From Ichthyophis bannanicus (lineage: Eukaryota > Chordata > Amphibia > Gymnophiona > Ichthyophiidae): a stretch of 64,000 nt of DNA. Positions 32,073-40,707 of the stretch are shown here, piece after piece. The notes below the pieces were generated by a model, which did no database searches, had not been told where the DNA came from, and saw only the letters and a list, made by a program, of their open reading frames with translations. The DNA lies in assembly GCA_033557465.1 (NCBI GenBank), contig CM066033.1:903614808-903678807 (forward strand), in the 5' to 3' direction. How positions within the stretch are numbered: position 1 is the first letter of the stretch; each line of letters opens with the position of its first letter. Position numbers and translations under genes: made by a program.

Positions 32073-32080
32073 CATTATAC

Positions 32081-33021
32081 AATGCAGGGCTGGTTTTTTA
32101 TATTTTTCATTTGATTTGATGAACACTATATAACAGCCAGATTTTTAGGAACGGGCAAGAGGAATAATACTGTATGCTTTCATACACTCTAATGTGTCAA
32201 CCCTACACTACAATTATCACCATACATGTTTAGTCTTGCCATAAGGAAACATCTGCATTAATATCGTTGGGCTGGTTTCATACATCTCAAAGTTGTTTTG
32301 GTAATCCTTGTGGAAGTGTTATCAAACAATGTTGCAAAGCTGGTTGCAACATGTTACAGCATATTTTTAGTTCCATATATAACACATCTTCATATTTACA
32401 ATTGGGCTTCCTAATATATGTTTTTTCAATCTAGCCTTTTGCTAGTTGTTTTAAATTGCATCATGCAGCATATTAAGGAGATTATAATGATTATTTTATT
32501 TATTTTTAGTGGCAATTGTTCTTTTAAATTGACAAGACTGTAGAAGGTATTGGCACACTTTTTTTTATTTTTGTCTGTGTCCTCCTCATCTCTCTTTTAT
32601 CTTTAGTTTGGTTCACATATATCTGTGTTTCCATGAATTTATTAAAGTTTTATAATATAACATAATAATCAGTACAGTATATACGTAGGTGCTATAATGG
32701 TTTTAAACAAAATATTTTTTCACAATTCAATTACAATAGTACTCTGGTACTTTATGAGCTTTTTAATAATTAGTATTCACTATATATATATAAAAAATAA
32801 TATATATTCTTTTATGCCATATTATATTATCTCTGGGGTTAAATGTGCATGTGAGTGGCTTTTTATCTCTCCAGACACACTGTATTTTATTATATGCTTT
32901 CTTTATATGTTTTTATTATATATTAATTACCATTTTATGGTTTTTAATATTTTAAATGTCTTTTGTGTCTTATGATTGTTATTTATTATTTTATTTTATT
33001 TTTCTCGAGGTTTGTTTCTTC
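32081..33021. other. AT-rich non-coding flank, probable Penelope-like 3' region
   Basis: No coding domain, RNA gene or target duplication is visible. If the hAT is removed, this region continues 18474-19181 and leads to the hammerhead-like motif at 33031. Confidence 0.35.
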
Positions 33022-33078
33022 AAAACCCCCCTGAAGAAGGCCTTTGGCCAAAACGTGTTGGTCAATAAAAGGGGTTTT
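33022..33078 (+). ncRNA. Degenerate hammerhead-ribozyme motif of Penelope type
   Basis: CTGAAGA at 33031 is followed by stem II GGCC-TTT-GGCC, then AAAACG in place of GAAACG, then GTGTTGGTC with a short stem III and the expected cleavage after GTC. Stem I can form between AAAACCCC (33022-33029) and GGGGTTTT (33071-33078), with an internal loop. Penelope-like elements are known to carry such ribozymes in their terminal repeats. The G-to-A change in the GAAA core is a CpG-type decay and should abolish cleavage. Confidence 0.6.
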
Positions 33079-33149
33079 TATAAACCTGGAACTTGATAAC
33101 TTTCACAAGAATACACAAATCACCTAAAGCAAGTTTTACCTTACCTAAC

Positions 33150-33466
33150 TCATGTCTCACTCTCCATTGCACGTTCCCACTGACACCCCCGCTACATTAT
33201 TCCCACTGAATGATAGTCAGACCTGTTCTGGCTGTTGTAAATAGTTATTCTGTTAATTATAGAGTTGCATACTTGTCCTATTCTCTGTAAATAAGGAATA
33301 TTCTCTAAATCTATGTAAAATAGTTTAATATGTTCTTTGAAATATAGTTATTATGTGCTCAAAATGTTCTATGTAATTTAATGTTTACCACGTTCTCTGT
33401 AAACCGCCCCTGATCTCTGGAAGGGGCGGTATAGAAAAGCGCACAAATAAATAAATAAATAAATAT
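33150..33466 (+). mobile_element. L2-like LINE 3' UTR with hairpin and AAAT tail
   Basis: It is strongly 5'-truncated. The end has ACCGCCCC (33403-33410) pairing with GGGGCGGT (33423-33430), then TATAGAAAAGCGC and (AAAT)n. The 60475-60540 copy has the same structure. It interrupts the RTE-like LINE, whose coding resumes at 33467. Confidence 0.75.
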
Positions 33467-33835
33467 CCGCCAGTCCTTGTACCTGCCTTTTTTGTTCCTA
33501 TTTGCAGTCTGCAGGTACTTTGTTGCTCTGCTTAGTTTATCAGGTTTGAGCAGAGTCCATGTTATCGATCCGTACAGAACAATTGGCAGGATCAGTGTTC
33601 AGAAGTGGCAAAGTTTGGTCTTGGTAGAGATGTTGGCATTCTTTCAGAGGCACCATTTGAGTGAGGTAAAGCTACTGTTGCCTGACCAATCCTGCTGTGG
33701 ACCTCTGTGGTGGCTGCCACCTTCTCCTACACCAGTGATCCCAGGTATTCAATTCTTGGACCTGCTCAATATGGATTCCATCGAAGTGAACATTGGCCTG
33801 TGATCCATCCGTGATCATAACTTTGGTCTTGTCTG
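33467..33835 (-). pseudogene. RTE-like LINE RT, C-terminal fragment
   Basis: The minus strand reads 'RINADKTKVMITDGSQANVH' followed by 'GIHIEQVQEL', the block after the RT active site of RTE-like LINEs (the group often annotated as craniofacial development protein 2-like). It joins in frame with 34559-34483 once the 623-bp Penelope-like insertion is removed. Confidence 0.7.
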
Positions 33836-34482
33836 CATTGATTCTTACTTCATACAACAAAAACAGCTCTACCTTCTCACCTTATCACAATATCGTTTAA
33901 TCAGCAAAACAAGAGGAGAGAAAGCAAACCTCAGAAAATCATAAACAGAGCCTGTTACTAATAAATGGAGTCAAGCATCTGCTAGACTTAACACATCAAT
34001 GGTCTGCTTGAAAACCTCTCCACCTTGCCTATATCATATAGCGTGGATGCCATACAGTGTCACACAACATTTCATACCCCCCTCAGCACCCTTATATATA
34101 ACAAAACTAGAACAAAAACTGTTACTAGCATGAAATCAACTCATATACATATATAGGGGGTACAAATGACATTTTCAACAAGGCTTCCACTACTCAAACA
34201 GATGAATCAAAGATCGAAAACTCAACCCTGACGCCCGCCTGGACGTCCCTTCAGCGTTTTGCCTTCGCTGCTTCAGGGGGAATGTGTTAAGTCTAGCAGA
34301 TGCTTGACTCCATTTATTGGTAACAGGCTCTGTTTATGATTTTCTGAGGTTTGCTTTCTCTCCTCTTGTTTTGCTGATTAAACAATACTGTGATAAGGTG
34401 AGAAGGTAGAGCTGTTTTTGTTGTATGAAGTATCATATATAAGCTCTGATAAAGATCTGAATTAGCGTTACATTGATTCTTA
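33836..34482. mobile_element. Palindromic Penelope/hammerhead non-autonomous element with 12-bp target duplication
   Basis: The element 33848-34470 (623 bp) is flanked by CATTGATTCTTA at 33836-33847 and 34471-34482. Two arms of 149 bp (33848-33996 and 34282-34430) are inverted copies with only a few differences. The 285-bp loop holds a minus-strand hammerhead-like motif beside the right arm, and a 40-bp tail (34431-34470) follows. There is no coding sequence. Inverted partial terminal repeats with hammerhead motifs are known in Penelope-like retroelements, so I read it as a non-autonomous member. Confidence 0.78.
34240..34281 (-). ncRNA. Degenerate hammerhead-ribozyme motif, minus strand
   Basis: On the minus strand CCCCCTGAAGCAGCGAAGGC is followed by AAAACGCTGAAGGGACGTC. 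The core has CTGAAG, a short stem II (GC...GC), AAAAC in place of GAAAC, and ACG...CGTC as stem III with cleavage expected after GTC. Two core changes suggest that it is inactive. Confidence 0.55.
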
Positions 34483-34559
34483 GGCTATAATATTGGGCAA
34501 TGTGGTAAAGAATGTTGGTGGCCTCTGAATCCATGTTAGCAAATATGGCACTGTCATCT
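34483..34559 (-). pseudogene. RTE-like LINE RT active-site fragment
   Basis: The minus strand reads 'FLDDSAIFANMDSEATNILY' and on to 'SLRIN', the RT active-site block with the Asp pair in LDD. It joins upstream to 'NNFLTDN' at 41449 across the CR1 insertion and downstream to 33835 across the Penelope-like element. Confidence 0.72.
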
Positions 34560-34650
34560 AAGAACATAAGATATGCCATACTGGGTCAGACCAAGGTCCA
34601 TCAAGCCCAGTATCCTGTTTCCAACAGTGGCCAATTTAGGTCATACATAC

Positions 34651-35790
34651 TGTGACAAGGCAGAGGTTGCAGAACCTAAAAATAGGGGTTTAAAACACTT
34701 TTTGTCCTCAGAAGCTGTCAGTAAAACAGGTCAGGAAAGGGTTAAGGATTCAGCCCTGAAAGCTGTTCTGCACAGGAAAGCAGAAAGAGAGCCACACCCT
34801 AGCTTCAGGCAAACCCAGAGAGCTGACGTGGGAGGAAAAGGGGCGGAGTCACACCTGATAGGGCAGCCCTGTTCACATAACCAGGAAGCAACTGTTAGTC
34901 AGCTAGAACTGGAAAGAGAAAGAGAAGGGGAACAAGGAAGAGAGAGAGAACACTACGTGGAGTTCCATGAGCAGCAAGGAGAAAGAGAGCAGTTCCAGGA
35001 AGGTCCAGGAGAGTCAGATCCAGGGAGAGATCTGGGGACCAAGAGAAGCAAAGCCAAGAGCAACCGATACCCGGTTGGCACAAGGTGCTTGGGGAGTTGC
35101 TGGCCAGACTGCAGAGAGACAGCCAGGTCTCAGGAGTGCCATCTGAAAAAGCTTCCAGGAAGGAACTACCGTGAGCTGCACAGCAAACAAAAACAGGTCA
35201 GAGACTATTTTAAACCTCAGGGGAAAAGGTCAGATACCTTGCCTGGAAGGGATAGGAGTAGTTCTCTGGAATCTCCTCTCAAAGCCAGAATTATAAAGGA
35301 GAGATTGGGAAGAGAGAAAGTCCCATTCAAAAGACTGCAAAAGTTTGCATACTACAGAGAACATGACAGGAGCTCTAGCTCTGAGTATAGCCCAGGTGCC
35401 TGTCAGCAAGTTACTAATTGCAGGCAGCACAGACACGGGCAAGAGTTAGACTCTGAAGAGCACACTGTGTTAAAAGAACTAGTGAAGCAGTATCATGGGA
35501 AATATTTGCCTCTCAACCAGAAAGTATATACTAGGCAGACCAGAAGGAAGGTGAGCCCTTTTTGTGATGTTTTAAAAGGTGCTGGTGATTTGGAATCCTT
35601 GCAAGTGCCTAGGTATTTTATAGATAACAAACGGAAGCAGTTTAAAGCACTAATTAAGCAGTGGCAGTCTGTAGACTCCCTTAACCCAGGTCTTAAGGAC
35701 ATATCAGACCCAGAGCTGGAGGATATGCAAATTGATGCACCATTAAGTGATAGCAGTGGATCAGCTATGGACTGTGGGTTTTTTTTATAG
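34651..35790 (+). CDS. LTR-embedded reading frame B, unknown function (379 codons, open 5' end)
   Basis: It is open from the first TGT of the element (reading CDKAEVAEPKNRG) to the stop at 35788-35790, and continues upstream out of the element. It has no methionine until the C-terminal 'DMQIDAPLS' and 'AMDCGFFL'. Composition is strongly Glu/Arg/Gln/Ser-rich ('LERERE', 'REREH'), with later 'KRLQKFAYYREHD' and 'RYFIDNKRKQFKALIKQW'. The tail (acidic, M-x-(V/I), then MDC) resembles copies A and C. No known domain is recognised. Without a start codon it could be expressed only as the end of a longer protein or after splicing. Confidence 0.55.
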   Translation, partial: CDKAEVAEPKNRGLKHFLSSEAVSKTGQERVKDSALKAVLHRKAEREPHPSFRQTQRADVGGKGAESHLIGQPCSHNQEATVSQLELEREREGEQGREREHYVEFHEQQGEREQFQEGPGESDPGRDLGTKRSKAKSNRYPVGTRCLGSCWPDCRETARSQECHLKKLPGRNYRELHSKQKQVRDYFKPQGKRSDTLPGRDRSSSLESPLKARIIKERLGREKVPFKRLQKFAYYREHDRSSSSEYSPGACQQVTNCRQHRHGQELDSEEHTVLKELVKQYHGKYLPLNQKVYTRQTRRKVSPFCDVLKGAGDLESLQVPRYFIDNKRKQFKALIKQWQSVDSLNPGLKDISDPELEDMQIDAPLSDSSGSAMDCGFFL

Positions 35791-36364
35791 GGAATGAAAG
35801 CCATATAAGTGTATCCTGAAAAAGGAGTGAAAGCTGTACAAAGATATCCTATAGAAGTGCTGAGAAAGCCTATTTGCTATAACCTGAGTTTCCACGGTGA
35901 AAGGCAGCGTTCTGCCTGTGGGAAACTCAAGCCTAATTAATTCAGCTGTGAAGAGAAGTACAAGGCTGTAGAAGTTTTCCTGTGTTTAAAGCATGTATAT
36001 GAAAGCAATGCCAATGGAGAGAAACAGCTGTTGTATTTGAAGCTGAAGGAAGTTTGAAAGCTGAATGTTTTGCTTTGAGTTTGTACCTGAGAAGCATCAG
36101 GGGATTCTTGGACTTTTATTTGACACAATTGCGTAGCACCATCTTTTGTCTGTGTTTGGGGAACTAGTTCACCAAACTCCTGTGCGGCAATAAAGTTATT
36201 GTTAAACCCACGGAGGCCTTTGCTGTATTTACTTGGACCACAACTACAAAGGACACCAGGCTGCAGCACTTAGAAGGTTTATAAATATGTATTCCCCTAT
36301 GCATCACATGCCAACCCCTCCTAGGCAACCGCCTATATATACCAGAGGGTGCTGAAGTGTGACA
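34651..36364 (+). mobile_element. Solo-LTR-like element B (TG...CA, flanks ATAC/GTAC)
   Basis: It starts TGTGACAAGG and ends GAAGTGTGACA, 1714 bp, inserted in the CR1 3' UTR. The flanks are ATAC (34647-34650) and GTAC (36365-36368), a 4-bp target duplication with one difference. AATAAA at 36189 lies 170 bp before the end. The start TGTGA(C/T)AAGG is shared with copy A. Confidence 0.72.
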
Positions 36365-37030
36365 GTACCTAGCAGTTTCCCCAAAAGACACAGGTTCCGC
36401 AATGCTTGTACTGGGTCAAGCATTGATATCCTGGGTCCCTTCTTAATAATGGTTTATGGACCTTTCCTCCAGGAACTTGTCCAAACCTTTTTTAAACCCA
36501 GCTACACTAACAGCCTTTACTACATCCTCCGGTAACAAATTCCAGAGTTTGATTACACGTTGAGTGAAAAAATATTTTCTTTTATTAGTCTTAAATAGTT
36601 TACCCTGTAGCTTCATTGCATGTCCCCTAGTCTTTCTATATTCTGATAACGTAAACAATCAATCTACGTTTACCCGTTCCACTCTGTTCATTAATTTATA
36701 GACTTCTATCATATCTCCCCTCAGCCGTCTCTTTTCCAGGTTAAAGAGCCCTAACCTTTTTAGCTTTTCTTCATAGGAGTATCCTTCCATCCCCTTTACC
36801 ATTTTGGTGGCTCTTCTCTGAACCTTTTCTAAAATCGATATATCCTTTTTAAGATATGGCGACCAGAATTGCACACAATATTCAAGGTGCGGTCTCACCA
36901 TGGAACGATATAGAGGCATTATAATATCTTTAGTTTTATTTTCCATTCCTTTCCTTATGATACCTAGCATTCTATTTGCTCTCTTGGCTGCCGCTGCACA
37001 CTGGGCCGAGGGTTTTAACATGTTATCCAC
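36365..37030 (-). pseudogene. CR1 ORF2 C-terminal part and 3' UTR
   Basis: The minus strand 37030-36443 reads 'KRANRMLGIIRKGM', 'LYRSMVRPHLEYCVQFW', 'VQRRATKMVKGM' and 'LKRLGLFNLEKRRLRGDMI' and then, after a single TGA at 36659, 'RGHAMKLQGKLFKTNKRKYF' and 'LWNLLPEDVV'. These are the CR1 post-RT blocks, with only one nonsense codon. The 3' UTR continues to 36365, where element B begins. Confidence 0.85.
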
Positions 37031-37774
37031 TGACGCCTAAATCTTTTTCCTGAGTGGTTCCTAATGTGGAACCTTGCATCGTGTAACCATAGTTTGGGTT
37101 GTTCTTCCCTAGGTACATAACTTTGCACTTGTCCACATTAAATTTCATCTGCCATTTCAATGCCCAGTCTTCCAATTTATCAAGATCCTCTTGCAATTTT
37201 CCGCAATCCTCTTGGGTTTTAACAACTTTAAATAGTTTTGTATCATCTGCAAATTTGATAACCTCACTCGTTATTCCACTTTCCAGGTCATTTATTAATA
37301 TGTCAAAAAGCAGCGGACCCAACACAGATCCTTGGGGTATACCACTATTATCCTTTCTCCATTGGGAAAATTGGCCATTTAGCCCAACCCTCTGCTTTCT
37401 ATCTTTTAACCAGTTCCTGATCCACAGTAATACACTGCCTCCTATCCCATGACTCTTTAGTTTTGCCAAAAGTCTCTGAGGGACCTTGTCAAAGGTTTTC
37501 TGAAAGTCTAGATACACTATATCAACCGACTCACCTTTGTCCACCTGTTTATTCACACCTTCAAAAAAACATAACAGAGTAGTAAGACAAGATCTTCCTT
37601 GTCTAAAGCCATGTTGGCTGTCTCCCATTAAGCCATGACTATCTACATGCTGAGTAATTTTATTCTTTATGATGGTTTCTACCATTTTTCCTGGTACTGA
37701 CGTGAGGCTCACCGGTCTGTAGTTTCCCAGATCACCCCTGGAACCCTTTTTAAAAATTGGTGTTACATTGGCAA
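37023..37774 (-). pseudogene. CR1 ORF2 reverse transcriptase core
   Basis: The minus strand reads 'VTPIFKKGSRGDLGNYRPVS', 'DSQHGFRQGRSCLTTL', 'VYLDFQKTFDKVPQRLL' (catalytic Asp, though the usual Ala after Lys is Thr), 'SGIPQGSVLGPLLFDILIND' and 'IKFADDTKLF' (active-site Asp pair). A frameshift near 37040 separates it from the C-terminal part. Its upstream half is cut by the hAT MITE at 37775. Confidence 0.88.
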
Positions 37775-38126
37775 CAATGTTCCCTCTAATTTTCTGTAGG
37801 CTGTGTGCGCATAAAATATTAGCTGTGTGCAGCTTTTGAAGGAAGGTTAAATTTTTGTGCGCCAAATAATGACACTCGGAGTTATATACTTTAAAATTTG
37901 ACTACAGTATGTATACCACATTGATTTTAATCAAATTAAATGAAAATAGACGATTACTAAATGAAGTGAGAAATTTCTAGTAATTACAACATTTTAAGAC
38001 GTCTGTGTTTTCTATCAGAATCAGAGCCGTAATTTTTGTGTGCTCTGTTGTAAAGTATGTGCGCTCGCTCGGCGAGGTGTGTGCGCGCGCACATGCGCAC
38101 AGCTTAGAGGGAACAGTGATTGGCAA
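37767..38126. mobile_element. hAT-type MITE, copy 1, with 8-bp target duplication
   Basis: Element 37775-38118 (344 bp) has ends CAATGTTCCCTCTAA and the inverse of CACTGTTCCCTCTAA, flanked by ATTGGCAA at 37767-37774 and 38119-38126. It has no coding sequence, and a GTGTGCGC-rich segment lies near each end. A second copy is at 60874-61236. Confidence 0.92.
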
Positions 38127-38577
38127 TCCTCCAATCTTCAGGTATTAGAGAGGATTTTAATGATAGTTCACAGATTACTAATAGCAGGTCTGCAATCTCA
38201 TATTTCAGTTCTTTCAACACCCTTGGATATATACCATACGGCCCAGGTGATTTGCTACTCTTCAATTTATCTAATAGTTGTACATCTTCCCGGTGTATCG
38301 ATATTTCCTTCATTTCTTCCACACCTTTAAATACCACGTCAGTTAAGGGTAACATCCCTACATCTTCCTCAGTAAAGACCGAAGCAAAGAATTCATTCAG
38401 TCTCTCCGCTATCGCCTTGTCACCTCTTAGTGCCCCTTTAACTCCTCTATCATCTAATGGACCAACTGACTCTCTCACAGGTTTTTTGCTACGAATGTAC
38501 TTGAAAAGGTCTTCATTTCGCGTTTTTGCTTCCGCAGCAAGCTTCTTCTCAAATTCTCCCTTTGCCTGCTTTATCAA
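38127..38577 (-). pseudogene. CR1 ORF2 endonuclease-RT linker and RT start
   Basis: The minus strand reads 'LFKYIRSKKPVRESVGPL', 'LNEFFASVFTEED', 'SKSPGPYGIYPRVLKEL' and 'LIPEDWRIAN', the CR1 linker and first RT blocks. It continues at 37774 after the MITE. A frameshift near 38575 separates it from the endonuclease. Confidence 0.86.
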
Positions 38578-39748
38578 TGCCTTGCATTTGACCTGCTAGT
38601 GCTTGTGCTGTTTCCAGGTTTCGTCGTTTAGCTCTTTTTTCCATTTCCTGAAAGATGCTTTTTTTGGCAACAACAGCCTCTCTGACCTCACCTTTAAACC
38701 ATGCTGGCAATTTTTTGGACTTCCTTCCACTTTTCTTAAAGCGTGGAATACAGCTGGTCTGGGCTTCCAAGATAGTATTTTTCAACAACACCCAAGCTTG
38801 ATGTAAGTCTTTAACCTTTGCAACTGCTCCTTTCAGTTTTTTCTTAACTATTTTCCTCATTTTATCATAGGCTCCCTTTCGAAAGTTAAAAGGTAGTACT
38901 GTGGATTTCCTTACTATCCCTCCTCCACTAATTAAATCAAAGGCGATCATGCTATGATCACTATTGCCAAATGGTACCAACACCCTTATCTCTTGCACTA
39001 GATCTGGTGTTCCACTAAGGACTAGGTCTAATATGGCTTCCCCTCTGGTTGGTTCATGAACCAGCTGCTCCAAGAAGCAGTCATTTATTTCATCTAGGAT
39101 CTTTATCTCCCTAGCATGTCCTGCCGTGACACTGACCCAGTCGATACCAGGGTAATTGAAATCACCCATTATTATTACCGCGCTGTAACTTTTGTTAGCT
39201 TCCTTGATTTCTTTGAGCATTTCATCATCCATTTGTTCATTCTGGCCAGGCGGTCGATAGTACACCCCCACTGCCATCGCCTTCCCCTTTTTACATGGAA
39301 TTTCAATCCATAGAGATTCTACAGCAAATTTTGTTTCCTGCAAAACTTTAATCCTTTCTGACTCAGTGTCCTCTCTAACATAGAGCGCAACCCCTCCACC
39401 AATTTGATCAGCTCTATCATTACGATATAGTTTGTACCCAGGTATCACAGTGTCCCACTGGTTGTCCTCCTTCCACCATGTCTCTGATATTCCAATCATA
39501 TCTAACCTCTCATTTAGTGCTATATATTCTAACTGTCCCATCTTATTTTTTAGACTTCTAGCATTTGCATACAAGCATTTTAAAGACTGTATTTTATTCA
39601 TATTAATTTGGCTATTGGTAGACATGGGTAATTTGGGATCTTTAAGCTCTGTCTGCTCCATACTCGAGGGCATTTGGGCTACTTTACTCTTTTTTGGAAC
39701 CTCTCTGCTTTTGGTAGTATCCTTCAAGGATACATTCTTCCGAACCAT
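38549..39748 (-). CDS. CR1 ORF2 apurinic-type endonuclease, 399 open codons
   Basis: It starts at the ATG at 39748, 35 bp after the ORF1 stop. Endonuclease blocks in order: 'LYANARSLKNKM' (Asn), 'MIGISETWW' (Glu), 'VGVYYRPPG' (Tyr), 'AVIIMGDFNYPGIDW' (Asp, Asn) and 'LVPFGNSDHSMIAF' (Asp-His). All catalytic positions expected for this APE-like domain are present. The domain nicks target DNA for target-primed reverse transcription. The frame ends by a shift near 38575, so the full ORF2 is not functional. Confidence 0.88.
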   Translation of the reverse strand: MVRKNVSLKDTTKSREVPKKSKVAQMPSSMEQTELKDPKLPMSTNSQINMNKIQSLKCLYANARSLKNKMGQLEYIALNERLDMIGISETWWKEDNQWDTVIPGYKLYRNDRADQIGGGVALYVREDTESERIKVLQETKFAVESLWIEIPCKKGKAMAVGVYYRPPGQNEQMDDEMLKEIKEANKSYSAVIIMGDFNYPGIDWVSVTAGHAREIKILDEINDCFLEQLVHEPTRGEAILDLVLSGTPDLVQEIRVLVPFGNSDHSMIAFDLISGGGIVRKSTVLPFNFRKGAYDKMRKIVKKKLKGAVAKVKDLHQAWVLLKNTILEAQTSCIPRFKKSGRKSKKLPAWFKGEVREAVVAKKSIFQEMEKRAKRRNLETAQALAGQMQGIDKAGKGRI

Positions 39749-39783
39749 CCACTCTTGGGCGACTGTTGGCTTTCCCCTATTAT

Positions 39784-40707
39784 CTAGTTTAAAAGCTGCT
39801 CTATCTCCTTTTTAAAGGTTAATGCCAGCAGCCTGGTTCCATCCCAGTTAAGGTGAAGCCCATCCCTTCGGAAGAGCCCCTCCTTTCCCCAGAATGTACC
39901 CCAGTTCCTAACAAATCCAAACCCATCATCTCTGCACCATTGTCTCATCCACGCATTGAGACTCCGGAGCTCTGCCTGCCTTTTGGGCCCTGCACGTGGA
40001 ACGGGAAGCATTTCAGAGAATGCTACCCTGGAAGTTCTGGATTTCAACTTCCTACCTAAAAGCCTAAATTTAGCCTCCAGAACCTCCCTACCACATTTTC
40101 CTATGTCATTGGTACCGACATGTACCAAGACAGCAGACTCCTCCCCAGCACTATCTAAGACCTTATCTATGTGGCGCGTGAGGTCCGCTACCTTCGCACC
40201 AGGCAGGCATGTTACCAGGCGATCCTCACGTCCACCAGCCACCCAGCTATCTACATGCCTAATGATCGAATCACCAACTATAACGGCTGTCCTAACCCTT
40301 CCCTCATGGGCACATGGCCCTGGAGAAACTTCCTCGGTGCGAGAGGGTTTTACATCACCTGGAGGACAGGTCCTTGTTACAGGATCACTTCCTGCCACAC
40401 CAGGGTGATGCTCTCCTATCACGTGACCTCTCTCCTCCATGGCAACAGGAATGCTGCCAGACAGGAGGTGGGACTTCAGGACTATATATCCCTGTAGGTC
40501 TCGTCTATGTACCTCCTCTGTCTTTCTTATGTTTTCCAGGTCTGCTACTCTAGCTTCTAGAGAATGGATTTGTTCCCTGAGAGCAAAGAGCTCCTTGCAC
40601 CTAGTGCACATGTAAGACCTCTCACCAACTGGGAGAAAATCATACATGTGACACTCAATGCAAAAGACTGGAAAGCCCCCATCTCGCTGCTGGACTGCTG
40701 TCTGCAT
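39784..40707 (-). CDS. CR1 ORF1 protein: zinc finger, coiled coil, SGNH esterase (intact, 307 codons)
   Basis: The start is ATG 40707 (MQTAVQQRD). An N-terminal C2-type finger (CIECHMYDF, YMCTRCKEL, residues about 17-40) is followed by a short coiled coil ('LREQIHSLEARVADLE'), a linker and an SGNH hydrolase domain: 'AVIVGDSIIRHVD' (Ser), 'VLVHVGTNDIGKCG' (Gly-x-Asn-Asp) and 'RRDGLHLNWDG' (Asp-x-x-His). CR1 ORF1 is known to carry this PHD-like finger plus esterase design. The protein is thought to bind RNA and act in the RNP, and the esterase substrate is unknown. No stop or shift is present. Confidence 0.9.
   Translation of the reverse strand: MQTAVQQRDGGFPVFCIECHMYDFLPVGERSYMCTRCKELFALREQIHSLEARVADLENIRKTEEVHRRDLQGYIVLKSHLLSGSIPVAMEERGHVIGEHHPGVAGSDPVTRTCPPGDVKPSRTEEVSPGPCAHEGRVRTAVIVGDSIIRHVDSWVAGGREDRLVTCLPGAKVADLTRHIDKVLDSAGEESAVLVHVGTNDIGKCGREVLEAKFRLLGRKLKSRTSRVAFSEMLPVPRAGPKRQAELRSLNAWMRQWCRDDGFGFVRNWGTFWGKEGLFRRDGLHLNWDGTRLLALTFKKEIEQLLN

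Larger units (their letters stand above)
19182..32080 (+). mobile_element. Composite hAT transposon (Charlie8/GTF2IRD2-like) with 8-bp target duplication
   Basis: The termini are CAGGCATGTCCAAC at 19190 and its exact inverse GTTGGACATGCCTG ending at 32072. The flanks are CATTATAC at 19182-19189 and 32073-32080, a perfect 8-bp duplication typical of hAT. The element spans 12,883 bp because it contains a solo-LTR-like element (19681-21194), another DNA transposon (about 21.2-23.9 kb) and a Ngaro retrotransposon (about 25.51-31.34 kb). Its own transposase is in two blocks, 24032-25510 and 31337-31690. Confidence 0.93.

Noticed and set aside
32081..33021. Promoters, tRNA genes or small RNAs in the AT-rich stretch
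   Set aside because: No cloverleaf, box A/B pair or conserved structure could be supported by eye.
34560..34567. AAGAACAT as a certain CR1 target duplication
   Set aside because: CR1 3' ends terminate in short octamer repeats, so this match may be partly element sequence. It is kept only as a possible duplication.
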